64,000 nucleotides of DNA, taken from the NCBI RefSeq assembly GCF_005503535.1, contig NZ_SCNN01000021.1, positions 51,023 through 115,022 on the forward strand, read 5' to 3'. This DNA comes from Mesorhizobium comanense (GTDB lineage Bacteria > Pseudomonadota > Alphaproteobacteria > Rhizobiales > Rhizobiaceae). The notes under the pieces are model-generated. The model had not been told where the DNA came from. It saw nothing but the letters and a program-made list of their open reading frames with translations, and made no database searches. The position numbers were made by a program, and so were the translations under genes. This document shows, in pieces, positions 1 to 8,643 of this stretch; position 1 is the stretch's first letter; every line of letters begins with the position of its first letter.

Positions 1-809
1 GTGGCGATGTCGCCCAGCCGGGTTACCTGGCCGCCGGCGCGCAGACGCAATTCCCTGATGTCGGCGGCCCTGGTGACATCGCCTTCGACGGAGATGCGCA
101 CCGAATTGACGCCGGTGTCGACCGAGCCGGCCGGATCGACATTGTTCTGGCCCTTGATCGCGTTCTGCAGATCGGTCAGCGTCAGGCCGCGCTCGGCGAG
201 CACCTTCGACGAGACGTCGATGTAAAGCTTCTCGGGCTGGTCGCCGATGATGACGGCCTTCTCGACGCCTGGTGTCGTCAAGAGCATGTCGCGCGCCTGG
301 ATCGCGAACTTCTTCAATTCGGGGTAGGAAAAGCCGTCGCCGCTGATCGAGTGCAGGGTGATGAAGGTGTCGCCGAACTCATCATTGAAGTAGGGGCCGA
401 GCAGGCCTTGAGGCAGATCGCCAGCGATATCACCGACCTTCTTGCGCACCTGATAAAAGGCATCCGTCACTTCGGCGGCATTGGTGTCGCCCTTGATCTG
501 CACGGTGATGATGGCGCTGCCGGCGCGGGTGAAGGAGCGTACGAAATCGAGATGCGGCGTCACCTGCAGCTTGCGCTCGATCTTGTTGACGACCTGGTCC
601 TCCATCTCCTGGATCGAGGAGCCGGGCCAGATCGCCTGCACGACCATGACGCGAAAGGTGAAGTCTGGGTCTTCCTTCTGGCCCATGCGCATCAGGCCGA
701 GCGCACCGGCAATGATGATGAGACCGAACAGGAACCGCGCGATCGAAGGGTGGCCGATGGCCCAGCGCGACAGGTTGAAGGGCCGCTTTTCTTCAGTGGA
801 GGTCGTCAT
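1..809 (-). CDS. RND efflux transporter permease (AcrB/MexB-type), 3' end beyond window
   Basis: Inner-membrane pump subunit of a tripartite RND efflux system, exporting toxic compounds in exchange for protons. The reading frame starts at the ATG at 809 and stays open to the window edge, so only about 269 N-terminal residues are seen. Visible are a first membrane segment (RFLFGLIIIAGALGLM, about residues 18-33), then the periplasmic pore-domain pattern of the family (PGSS followed by VTxxIE-like helices, and GVEKAVIIG). It lies downstream of the HlyD-type adaptor and a TetR gene on the same strand, the usual regulator-adaptor-pump order. The 242-base gap to the adaptor gene is long for an operon but shows no gene. 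Substrate cannot be told. Family assignment is firm; completeness cannot be judged. Confidence 0.85.
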   Translation of the reverse strand, partial: MTTSTEEKRPFNLSRWAIGHPSIARFLFGLIIIAGALGLMRMGQKEDPDFTFRVMVVQAIWPGSSIQEMEDQVVNKIERKLQVTPHLDFVRSFTRAGSAIITVQIKGDTNAAEVTDAFYQVRKKVGDIAGDLPQGLLGPYFNDEFGDTFITLHSISGDGFSYPELKKFAIQARDMLLTTPGVEKAVIIGDQPEKLYIDVSSKVLAERGLTLTDLQNAIKGQNNVDPAGSVDTGVNSVRISVEGDVTRAADIRELRLRAGGQVTRLGDIA

Positions 810-1051
810 CGGTGCTGGTCCACTTTGCTTGGTCGCCGGCGCCCGATATCTCAGGCAGGCACGGCGCGCGAAAGGAAATCATCTGCGTTCCACAAGGGGC
901 TTCCGGGCGGCGAGCTTTCCGAGCGCGGAGACACTCATCGCGGTGGGACGCGAGGATCGATGCGGGGGTACATCGGCCTTGACGTCTCGACCTTCGGGCA
1001 CGCCGCCCGGAAACCTGCGGCCACGGGAACGCGCGGCCGACCTGTCTGTCG

Positions 1052-2194
1052 TCAGCGCAGCTTGCTGGCGTCGTCGCTCTCGGCGGAGGCGGATTGCTGT
1101 TGCATGCCACCAGCGAGCTTCACCTTCAGATTCTCGGTCATGAACTGCGTGCCGGCGGCGACCACGATGTCGCCCGGCTTCAATCCATCGGCGACGCGCA
1201 CGCCATCGGCGGCGAATTCGGCGACCTTCACGGGGCGGGCATGAACGGTGTCCGCACCACGATCGACCGTCCAGACAATCGACTGGCTGTCCTGTTTCGC
1301 CAGCGCGCTGAGCGGGATCGAGACCATCTGCTTTTCGTTGACCGCCGACGCCTCGATGTTGGCGGTCATGCCAAGAAGCACGCGCGGGTCGTTGGGCAGG
1401 CTGACGCGGACGGCGAAGGTGCGCGACTGCGGGTCCGCGCTGCCAGCCACCTCACGGACCTTGCCGTCAAGCGCCAGCGCGCTGTCTGACCAGAAGCCCG
1501 CCTTGACTGATTTGCCCGGCTTGAACTCGGCGATTTCCATTTCCGGCACCGCGATCAGCACTTCCTTTTCACCATCGACCGCGACGGTGACCACGGGCGT
1601 GCCGGAACCGACCACCTGGCCGACATCGGCGTTGACCGACGTGACGATGCCGTCCCGATCGGCCTTGAGTTCGGTATAGCCGACCTGGTTCTTGGCCTGG
1701 GCAAGCGTCGAGCGCGCGGAGTCGCGGGTGGCGACCGCCTGGTCATAGGTCAGCGTTGCCTGTTCGAGCTGCGATTTCGGCGCGAAATTCTTGGCGAAAA
1801 GCTGCTCGGCGCGCTTGCGGGCGAGTTCCACCGTCTCGACCTGCCGCTCGGCGGCGTCGAGGGAGGCCTGTGCGCTCTTCACCGAAAGGTCATAGTCGGA
1901 GCGATCGACGCGGGCGAGCACATCGCCCGGCGCAACGTGCTGGCCGATATCGACGAGACGCTCGGTGATCTTGCCGTTGACGCGGAAAGCCAGGGCGCTT
2001 TCGATACGGGCCTTTACCGAGCCGGAATAGGACAGCGTGCGCGTGTCATGCGCCGGGGCGATCTCGACGACCTTGACCGGGCGGATGATGTCCTTGACCT
2101 CGGTTTTCTCCTGGCTGCAGCCGGCAAGCCCGAGCGCGAAGGCGACAACGCCGGCGACAGACAGACCGCGGATGGTGGAATTGGACAAAGACAC
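1052..2194 (-). CDS. RND efflux periplasmic adaptor (HlyD/MFP family) lipoprotein
   Basis: Periplasmic adaptor that links the RND pump to an outer-membrane channel. I place the start at the GTG at 2194 (GGGAG a few bases upstream), giving 380 residues, because it puts an N-terminal signal (GVVAFALGLAGC) with a lipobox ending LAGC at once after the start; upstream extension of the frame has no signal-like sequence. The body shows the expected order: lipoyl half-motif (AFRVNGKITERLVDIGQHV), an alpha-hairpin rich in Ala/Gln/Glu, second lipoyl half (TELKADRDGIV), and beta-barrel (AGFWSDSALALDGKVREVAG). It sits 47 bases after tetR and ahead of the pump gene, so the three probably form one operon. 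Substrate unknown. Confidence 0.9.
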   Translation of the reverse strand: MSLSNSTIRGLSVAGVVAFALGLAGCSQEKTEVKDIIRPVKVVEIAPAHDTRTLSYSGSVKARIESALAFRVNGKITERLVDIGQHVAPGDVLARVDRSDYDLSVKSAQASLDAAERQVETVELARKRAEQLFAKNFAPKSQLEQATLTYDQAVATRDSARSTLAQAKNQVGYTELKADRDGIVTSVNADVGQVVGSGTPVVTVAVDGEKEVLIAVPEMEIAEFKPGKSVKAGFWSDSALALDGKVREVAGSADPQSRTFAVRVSLPNDPRVLLGMTANIEASAVNEKQMVSIPLSALAKQDSQSIVWTVDRGADTVHARPVKVAEFAADGVRVADGLKPGDIVVAAGTQFMTENLKVKLAGGMQQQSASAESDDASKLR

Positions 2195-2241
2195 CTTGGC
2201 ACTCCCGAACTGAAGATGAACGTCGACCTGCGGGGCGACGG

Positions 2242-2847
2242 TTATTTCAAGGCTCTGATGGCGTAGTCGATAAGTTCGTCGGGCATCGCCCGATTGGTCT
2301 TGGCAAGACACTGCGCCACCATCTGCGGGTGGCAAAGGATCACGGTGGCGGCGCCGAAACAGCGCGAGGCGGTTTGAGGATCCTGCTGCCTGAACTCGCC
2401 GGCCTCGATGCCTTCGCGGATCACCTCGGCGTAGAGGTCGTGGATGCTGTTGACATGCTTGTCGATAACCGCCCAGTCACGCTCCAGCGCGACGACGACC
2501 ATCTCGTGAACCTTCTGGTCGTCGAGCATGACCTCCAGCGTCATCTTGTACTGCGCATGGATGTAGCGCCGCAGCCGCTCCTCGGCACTGACGGGCAGAT
2601 GCATGATCTCGTAGGCCATCTTGTAGCTGGCGCCGAGCATGCGGCCGCACACGGCCTGGTGGATTTCGACCTTGGAGGCGAAGAAGCGATAGATGTTGGC
2701 CGGCGACATGCCGAGTTCGCGGGCGATGTCGGCGACATTTGTCTTGCCGTAGCCATAGTGCCGGAACAGGCGCTCGGCACAGTCGAGAATGCGTGTCACA
2801 TTCTCCTGTCTGGCGGCGTCAGCGACTATGTTGGCGGCTTCGGACAT
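2242..2847 (-). CDS. TetR/AcrR family transcriptional regulator of the RND operon
   Basis: Repressor of 201 residues. The N-terminal helix-turn-helix is clear (about residues 10-60: ILDCAERLFRHYGYGKTNV, then ELGMSPANIYRFFASK), followed by an all-helical ligand-binding domain typical of the family. The start ATG at 2847 has AGAAGG at a good distance; the frame runs further upstream but without a signal for starting there. It heads the adaptor-pump operon, and a perfect 17-base inverted repeat lies 11 bases before its start codon. The simplest reading is that it represses itself together with the pump and is released by a pump substrate; that is inference from position. Confidence 0.9.
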   Translation of the reverse strand: MSEAANIVADAARQENVTRILDCAERLFRHYGYGKTNVADIARELGMSPANIYRFFASKVEIHQAVCGRMLGASYKMAYEIMHLPVSAEERLRRYIHAQYKMTLEVMLDDQKVHEMVVVALERDWAVIDKHVNSIHDLYAEVIREGIEAGEFRQQDPQTASRCFGAATVILCHPQMVAQCLAKTNRAMPDELIDYAIRALK

Positions 2848-2858
2848 GGCCTTCTGTC

Positions 2859-2919
2859 GATTTACGAGTGACGAATTTTGATTTTCGTCACTCGTAAATC
2901 CAAAGGTGCGAGGAGTCAA
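2859..2919 (-). promoter_or_regulatory. Operator palindrome and promoter of the tetR-hlyD-RND operon
   Basis: Two perfect 17-base arms, GATTTACGAGTGACGAA at 2859-2875 and its reverse complement at 2884-2900, are separated by eight bases. Upstream on the minus strand is TTGACT (2914-2919), and 17 bases further a weak -10-like TACGAG falls inside the outer arm. A repressor bound here would cover the -10 region and the transcription start of tetR. This is the expected place for TetR autoregulation; binding is inferred, the symmetry is seen. Confidence 0.75.
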
Positions 2920-3015
2920 CGCGAAATCGACGTACGCGTATAATTGGTGACAGATGGTGACAGCGGGCGGATGCGACAACCGGCGCTCGCGACTGGCGAC
3001 TGCCGCCCCAGAATT

Positions 3016-3080
3016 CGTCATCCTAGGGCGAAGCAAGGAGCGCAGCGACGCGGCGCAGACCCTAGGATCCATTCCGTGAC
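3016..3080. repeat. Short intergenic repeat with inverted CCTAGG ends (Mesorhizobium-like)
   Basis: Noncoding stretch between the divergent promoter side of tetR and the end of the acyl-CoA synthetase gene. It has inverted ends ATCCTAGGG (3020-3028) and CCCTAGGAT (3060-3068) around a purine-rich core with GAAGCAAGGAGCGCAGCGAC, and it runs on to CCATTCCGTGAC. From memory this matches a short dispersed intergenic element common in Mesorhizobium genomes, probably able to fold as RNA or DNA. Only one copy is seen in this window, so its repeat nature is not shown by the sequence itself. Confidence 0.5.
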
Positions 3081-3128
3081 ACAGGCCAAAGAATGAAAGC
3101 GGATCAATATGAAGAAGCAGCGATGACG

Positions 3129-4769
3129 CTACACCCCCTTCGCCATTTCCCGCAGCCGGAACTTCTGGATCTTGCCCGTCGAGGTCTTGGGTATCTCCGC
3201 AAAAACCACCGTCTTCGGCACCTTGAAGCGCGCCAGCAGCGACCGGCAATGCTCGATAATCTCCGCCTCGGTGGCAACCTTGCCGGGTTTCAGTTCGACA
3301 TAGGCTACGGGCACCTCGCCCCATTTGTCGTCATGGCGTGCCACCACGCCGCAGGAAGCCACGGACGGATGCTTGTAGAGCGCGTCCTCCACCTCGATCG
3401 ACGAAATGTTTTCGCCACCGGAGATGATGATGTCCTTGGAGCGGTCCTTCAGCTGGATGTAGCCGTCGGGATGCATGACCCCGAGGTCGCCGGAGTGGAA
3501 CCAGCCACCGGCGAAGGCCTCGTCGGTCGCCTTGCGGTTCTTCAGATAGCCTTTCATGACGATGTTGCCACGAAACATGACTTCGCCGATGGTCTCGCCG
3601 TCAGCGGGTGTTTCGGTCATCGTCTCCGGGTCCATCACCGTCAGGCCTTCGAGTGCGGCATAGCGGACGCCCTGCCTTGCCTTCCGGCCCGCCTTCGCAC
3701 CCTTGTCGAGCGCGTCCCAATCACTGTGCCACTCGTTCACGACCGCGGGGCCGTAGGTTTCGGTAAGGCCGTAGAGATGCGTGACGGCAAAGCCTGCATC
3801 CGCCATGCCTGACAGCACCGCCTCCGGCGGCGGCGCCGCGGCGGTGTTGAAGGTGACGGTCTGCGCGAACGTACGCTTGTCCTCATCCCTGGCATTGATC
3901 AGCACCGACATGACGATCGGTGCGCCGCAGAGATGGGTGACGCCATGGTCGGCGATGGCGTCGTAGATCGGCTTCGGCCGCACCCAGCGCAGGCAGACAT
4001 GGGTGCCGGCCTGCACGGCCAGCGTCCAGGGAAAACACCAGCCGTTGCAGTGGAACATCGGCAGCGTCCAGAGATAGACCGCGTGCTTGGCCATGCCGGC
4101 ATGGATGGTGTTGGTATAGGCCATCAGCGCGGCGCCGCGATGGTGGTAGACGACGCCCTTCGGATTGCCCGTTGTGCCCGAAGTGTAGTTGAGCGAGATG
4201 GCGTCCCATTCGTCGTCCGGTATCGACCAGGCGTAATCCTCGTCGCCGCCGGCGACGAAAGCCTCATAGTCCAGCGTGCCGATCCGCTCGCCTTTCAGAT
4301 AGGGCGCATCGCTGGCGTAGTCGGGATCATCATAGTCGATGACCAGCGGCTTCACCTTGGTTTGCGCCAGCGCCTGCCTGACGACATCAGAGAATTCCCG
4401 GTCGACGATCAGTATCCTTGTCTCGGCATGGTCCAGCTGGAAGGCGATGACCGCGGCATCGAGGCGCGTGTTGAGCGAATGCAGAACCGCCTTGGTCATC
4501 GGCACGCCGAAATGCGCCTCCAGCATCGGCGGCGTGTTGGAGAGCATGACGGTTACGGTGTCGCCCTTGCCGATGCCGCGCTTGTGGAGCGCCGAAGCGA
4601 GCTTCAGCGAGCGGCGCCAGAAATCGCGGTAGGTGATGCGCTGGCTGCCATGAATGATGGCGATATGATCGGGATAGGTCCTGGCCGCGCGCTCCAGATA
4701 GGTGAGCGGCGTCAGCGGCTGGTGATTGGCGGCGTTGCGGTCGAGATCCTGCTCATAGGGATTTCCCAT
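3129..4769 (-). CDS. Acyl-CoA synthetase (AMP-forming, medium/long-chain FadD/AlkK-like)
   Basis: Activates a carboxylic acid through an acyl-adenylate to its CoA thioester. The 546-residue protein shows all adenylate-forming core motifs in order: YTSGTTGNPKGV (P-loop), YGLTETYG, GGWFHSGDLG, KDIIISGGENI and the C-terminal KTSTGKIQK with the catalytic lysine. Start at the ATG at 4769 is set by GGGGAGGACGGG just upstream; the frame reaches 4823 but without that signal. No fatty-acid gene accompanies it; it is divergent from a SorC regulator with a 203-base spacer. Overall sequence resembles the AlkK/methylmercaptopropionate-type ligases more than acetyl-CoA synthetase. The true acyl substrate cannot be named. 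Confidence 0.88.
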   Translation of the reverse strand: MGNPYEQDLDRNAANHQPLTPLTYLERAARTYPDHIAIIHGSQRITYRDFWRRSLKLASALHKRGIGKGDTVTVMLSNTPPMLEAHFGVPMTKAVLHSLNTRLDAAVIAFQLDHAETRILIVDREFSDVVRQALAQTKVKPLVIDYDDPDYASDAPYLKGERIGTLDYEAFVAGGDEDYAWSIPDDEWDAISLNYTSGTTGNPKGVVYHHRGAALMAYTNTIHAGMAKHAVYLWTLPMFHCNGWCFPWTLAVQAGTHVCLRWVRPKPIYDAIADHGVTHLCGAPIVMSVLINARDEDKRTFAQTVTFNTAAAPPPEAVLSGMADAGFAVTHLYGLTETYGPAVVNEWHSDWDALDKGAKAGRKARQGVRYAALEGLTVMDPETMTETPADGETIGEVMFRGNIVMKGYLKNRKATDEAFAGGWFHSGDLGVMHPDGYIQLKDRSKDIIISGGENISSIEVEDALYKHPSVASCGVVARHDDKWGEVPVAYVELKPGKVATEAEIIEHCRSLLARFKVPKTVVFAEIPKTSTGKIQKFRLREMAKGV

Positions 4770-4972
4770 CCCGTCCTCCCCAGAGTGCTTTTCCAAGCTT
4801 TCTAGCCTCAGGGCTCGCATCAAGCTATCCCCCCGGATGGCTGAAAATGCTATGCTTCGCCGGCTTTGTGGAACAGCGATCCCGAATGAGGTTCCCCGAC
4901 AGCCGATCGCGCCTTCGCATCCTAATTTGACTTTTGTCGAGAGCCGTGACTATTGTCAGCCGAGGAGGTGGC

Positions 4973-5938
4973 ATGGCGATCCGACCGGCAGAACAGCTCA
5001 TTCACAAAGCCGCCTGGCTCTACTATGCGCATGGCCTGCGGCAGGACCAGGTGGCGACCCAGCTCAACATTTCGCGCGCTTCGGTGGCGATGTATCTGCG
5101 CAAGGCGCGCGAGACCGGCATCGTCAACATCTCCACGTCGACCCAGCTTTTCACCGACGATGTGATGGCGCGCCGGCTTGAGGACGCGCTCGGCCTCAAT
5201 GCTGTGTGGATCGCGCCGGAGAACGGCCATGTGCCGGACCCGTCGACCGACATCGCCGTGCTGGCGGCAAGCGTCTTTCTCGAACTGGTCAAGAAGGGCG
5301 ACCGCATCGGCGTCGCCTGGGGCCGCACCGTCTACACGATCGCCGACATCATGTCCTATGCCGACCTGCAGGATGTGACGGTGGTCCAGCTCTGCGGCAA
5401 TCTCGGCGCGCCCTACTCCTATCGGCCGGACCAGTGCACGATGGAAATAGCGCGCCGGCTTAACGCCAAGGGCCTCAATTTCTATGCACCGCTGGTGCTG
5501 TCGACGGAAGAGCTTGCGAAGGCGCTGCGCGCCGAGCCGGTGATCCGCGAGCAATTGTCCGGGATAAGCAATTGTGACCTGGCGCTTTACTCGGCCGGCG
5601 CCGTCGACGCCGAGAGCCATCTGGTCAAATGCGGCGCGCTGACACAAAGCGAAATGGCGGAACTGCGCAGCCGGGGGGCCGCCGGCGTCATCGCCGGGCA
5701 GATCATCGATGCCGACGGCAATGTGCTCGACTGCAGCTACAACAGGCGGGTGATTTCCGCCGAACTCTCCTCGCTGCGCGCCATCCCCAAGCGGCTGATA
5801 GTCGTGCAAGAGGACAGCAAGTTTAAACCCTTGCTGGCGGCCATCGCCGGAGGACTATGCACCCATCTTGTGATCGGCGCGCACATTGCTCGCCGGCTGC
5901 TCGATCACGCAGAAACGAGAGCGCCAAAGACACCCTGA
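4973..5938 (+). CDS. SorC/DeoR-family sugar-responsive transcriptional regulator
   Basis: A 321-residue regulator with an N-terminal DNA-binding region (AAWLYYAHGLRQDQVATQL, then NISRASVAMYLRKARE) and a C-terminal SorC sugar-phosphate binding domain (KGDRIGVAWGRT, VTVVQLCGNLGAPYS, and a late GVIAGQIID segment). The start at the ATG at 4973 follows a strong GAGGAGGTG. It is 86 bases upstream of, and in the same direction as, the aldolase-dehydrogenase gene, whose substrate pathway it probably controls. Rhamnose loci of rhizobia usually use a DeoR regulator instead, so a SorC protein here hints at another inducer. Effector is unknown. Confidence 0.88.
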   Translation: MAIRPAEQLIHKAAWLYYAHGLRQDQVATQLNISRASVAMYLRKARETGIVNISTSTQLFTDDVMARRLEDALGLNAVWIAPENGHVPDPSTDIAVLAASVFLELVKKGDRIGVAWGRTVYTIADIMSYADLQDVTVVQLCGNLGAPYSYRPDQCTMEIARRLNAKGLNFYAPLVLSTEELAKALRAEPVIREQLSGISNCDLALYSAGAVDAESHLVKCGALTQSEMAELRSRGAAGVIAGQIIDADGNVLDCSYNRRVISAELSSLRAIPKRLIVVQEDSKFKPLLAAIAGGLCTHLVIGAHIARRLLDHAETRAPKTP

Positions 5939-6024
5939 AAGCCAACCCTTTGCCGACGCATTGTCATCAAGGCGTCGCGGCATTCCTGTTTCACCACCCA
6001 AGACAGCAACCGGACGAAGCGAAA

Positions 6025-8079
6025 ATGAAGAACCTGTGGAACGACGACGCGGCCGAGAAACTCGTTGCCGACTATGCGAAGAAGGGCGTCGGCCGCGACC
6101 TCGCTCTGCGCGTCTACACGACGCGGCTTTTGGGCGGCGTGCCACAGCTGGTGTTGCACGGCGGCGGCAACACCTCCTGCAAGATCAAGGCGACGGATCT
6201 CGTGGGCGATGAATGGGACGTGCTGTGCGTCAAGGGCAGCGGCTGGGATATGGCCGTCATCGAGCCGCAAGGCCTGCCGGCGGTGAAGATGGGCGCCTTG
6301 CTCAAGGCACGCAAGCTGGACAGGCTTTCGGACGAGGACATGGTGGCGCTGCAACGGGCGAACCTCATCGACCCCTCCTCGCCCAACCCGTCGGTCGAGA
6401 CGCTGCTGCACGCCTTCCTGCCGCACAAATTCGTCGACCACACCCATTCGACCGCCATCCTGGCCATCGTCGACCAGGAAGACAGCAAGCCGCTGGTGGC
6501 GAAGGTGTTCGGGGCAAAGATGGGTTACGTGCCCTACATCATGCCGGGCTTCGACCTTGCCAAGGCTGCGGCCGATGTCTTCGACGCCGACCCCACCGTC
6601 GAAGGCCTTATCCTCGACAAGCACGGCATCTTCACCTTCGGCGACGACGCCCGGCAGGCCTATGACCGGATGATCCACTATGTGAACGTCGCCGAGGATT
6701 ATGTCGCCAAGAACGCCAAACCGGCAGCGGCGAAGGCGGCGTTGCCGGCAAGGCTCGCGACGCCGGGAGCGATCTCGCCCATGCTGCGCGGCGCTGTCGC
6801 GGCGCCTCGCGGCGAAGGCCGCTTCGACCGCATGATCAGCGATTTCCGCACCTCGGACGCGATTGTCGACTTCATCAATTCGGCCGCCATCGCCGACTAT
6901 GCGGCGCGCGGCGTCTCCACGCCGGATCTGTCGATCCGCATCAAGACGGGTCCGATGGCGGTGCCGGCGCCCGATGGAGACAAGGCCGGCGACTACAAGG
7001 CTGTCATCAAGAGCCATGTCGACGCTTTCGCCAGCGACTACCGCGCCTATTTCGAGACCAATGACGCGCTCGACGACGTCAAGCGCACTATGCTCGACCC
7101 GATGCCGCGGCTGACCTTGGTGCCGGGGCTCGGCATGTTCGGCCACGGCCGCACGCTGAAGGATGCAAGGATCGCGTCGGATGTCGGCGAGATGTGGATC
7201 GAGGCGGTGCGCGGCGCCGAGGCCGTCGGCCATTTCCATCCGCTGTCCAAGGCCGACCTCTTCCCGCTGGAATACTGGTCACTCGAACAGGCCAAGCTCG
7301 CCTCCAACAAGCCCAAGCCGCTGACCGGCCAGGTGGTGCTGATCACCGGAGGCGCGGGCGCCATCGGGGCGGCGACCGCCAAGCTGTTCGCCGACAATGG
7401 CGCGCATGCCGTCGTCGTCGATCTCGACGGCGAAAAGGCGGCTGACGCCGCCAAGAAAGCCGGCAACAATTCGATCGGCGTCGGCGCCGACATTACCGAC
7501 CCGGCGCAGGTGCGCGCCGCTTTCGACAAGGCGGTCGCGGTGTTCGGCGGCGTCGACATACTGGTGTCCAATGCGGGTGCCGCCTGGGAGGGCCGTATCG
7601 GCGAACTCGACGACGCGCTGCTGCGCAAGAGTTTCGAGCTCAACTTCTTCGCCCATCAGTCGGCGGCGCAGAACGCGGTGCGCATCATGCTGGAACAAGG
7701 CACCGGTGGCGCACTGCTTTTCAACACTTCCAAGCAGGCGATCAATCCCGGCCCGAAATTCGGTGCCTACGGCATACCGAAGGCGGCAACGCTGTTCCTG
7801 TCCAGACAGTACGCGCTCGACTACGGCGCGTACGGCATCCGCTCGAACGCGGTCAATGCCGACCGCATCCGCTCGGGGCTGTTGACCGACGCGATGATCG
7901 CCAGCCGTTCGGGGGCGCGCGGCGTGTCGGAGAAGGAGTACATGTCCGGCAACCTGCTCGGCCAGGAAGTGACGGCGCAGGACGTGGCGCAGGCCTTCCT
8001 GCATCACGCGCTGGCCGATCGCACGACCGCCGATGTGACGACGGTCGACGGCGGCAACATCGCGGCGGCGCTGCGGTAA
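6025..8079 (+). CDS. Bifunctional class II aldolase / short-chain dehydrogenase (RhaD-type fusion)
   Basis: A 684-residue fusion. The N-terminal half is a zinc-dependent class II (fuculose/rhamnulose-phosphate) aldolase with LVLHGGGNTSCK and the metal-binding VDHTHS at about residues 137-142. The C-terminal third is an NAD(P) short-chain dehydrogenase with ITGGAGAIGAATA near residue 440 and the catalytic YGIPK near 582. The fused architecture is known as rhamnulose-1-phosphate aldolase/lactaldehyde dehydrogenase: it splits a ketose 1-phosphate to dihydroxyacetone phosphate and an aldehyde, then oxidises or reduces the aldehyde. ATG at 6025 lies at the start of the conserved region. No kinase or isomerase for rhamnose is adjacent, so the natural ketose phosphate is open. 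Confidence 0.88.
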   Translation: MKNLWNDDAAEKLVADYAKKGVGRDLALRVYTTRLLGGVPQLVLHGGGNTSCKIKATDLVGDEWDVLCVKGSGWDMAVIEPQGLPAVKMGALLKARKLDRLSDEDMVALQRANLIDPSSPNPSVETLLHAFLPHKFVDHTHSTAILAIVDQEDSKPLVAKVFGAKMGYVPYIMPGFDLAKAAADVFDADPTVEGLILDKHGIFTFGDDARQAYDRMIHYVNVAEDYVAKNAKPAAAKAALPARLATPGAISPMLRGAVAAPRGEGRFDRMISDFRTSDAIVDFINSAAIADYAARGVSTPDLSIRIKTGPMAVPAPDGDKAGDYKAVIKSHVDAFASDYRAYFETNDALDDVKRTMLDPMPRLTLVPGLGMFGHGRTLKDARIASDVGEMWIEAVRGAEAVGHFHPLSKADLFPLEYWSLEQAKLASNKPKPLTGQVVLITGGAGAIGAATAKLFADNGAHAVVVDLDGEKAADAAKKAGNNSIGVGADITDPAQVRAAFDKAVAVFGGVDILVSNAGAAWEGRIGELDDALLRKSFELNFFAHQSAAQNAVRIMLEQGTGGALLFNTSKQAINPGPKFGAYGIPKAATLFLSRQYALDYGAYGIRSNAVNADRIRSGLLTDAMIASRSGARGVSEKEYMSGNLLGQEVTAQDVAQAFLHHALADRTTADVTTVDGGNIAAALR

Positions 8080-8084
8080 AGGCC

Positions 8085-8573
8085 ATGAGTGCGGCAGCGC
8101 CCGGCGAGAAGATGTCCGGCGGCCTTGAGATCAGGGCTGTCCAGGCCGCCGACTTGCCTGCGCTGGCCGCTCTCTACCAGCACCTCAACTCCGGTGATGC
8201 TGTCGTGTCACCGCAAGAGGCAGAGACTATCCTCGAACGGTTTGCGGCCTATCCTGGCAGTGTCGTGCTTGGCGGCTGGCATGGCGGCGAACTCGTGGCG
8301 TCCTGTACGCTCGTGGTCATTCCCAACCTGACCAGAGGCGGGATGTCCTACGCGCTGATCGAGAATGTGGTGACGGCCGCGTCTCGCCGCAAACGCGGTT
8401 TCGGACGCGCACTCCTGGAAAGCGCGGTCTCGATCGCCTGGGAGCATGGCTGCTACAAGGCCATGCTGCTGACCGGCACGACCGAGCCGGCGACACTTGC
8501 CTTCTATCGAGGCGCCGGATTCGAACAGAACAAAACCGGCTTCCAAGTCAGGCGGCTGGCTGCGAGGCCCTGA
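8085..8573 (+). CDS. GNAT-family N-acetyltransferase
   Basis: A 162-residue acetyl-CoA-dependent acyltransferase of the GNAT fold. The acetyl-CoA binding region is visible in the middle (LIENVVTAASRRKRGFGRAL, matching the R/Q-x-x-G-x-G/A loop), followed by GCYKAMLLTG and the C-terminal FYRGAGFEQNKTGF, typical of the last strand and helix. It starts five bases after the aldolase-dehydrogenase stop, with AAAGG before the ATG, so the two are probably co-transcribed. An internal ATG at 8112 would also leave an intact domain. Acceptor substrate is unknown. Confidence 0.85.
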   Translation: MSAAAPGEKMSGGLEIRAVQAADLPALAALYQHLNSGDAVVSPQEAETILERFAAYPGSVVLGGWHGGELVASCTLVVIPNLTRGGMSYALIENVVTAASRRKRGFGRALLESAVSIAWEHGCYKAMLLTGTTEPATLAFYRGAGFEQNKTGFQVRRLAARP

Positions 8574-8643
8574 TATCGGGGCTGCTGGCGGAAAGGTCCG
8601 CTGCGGGCGAGGACAGGCGCATGCCGGGAATTCCGGCAAGTTT

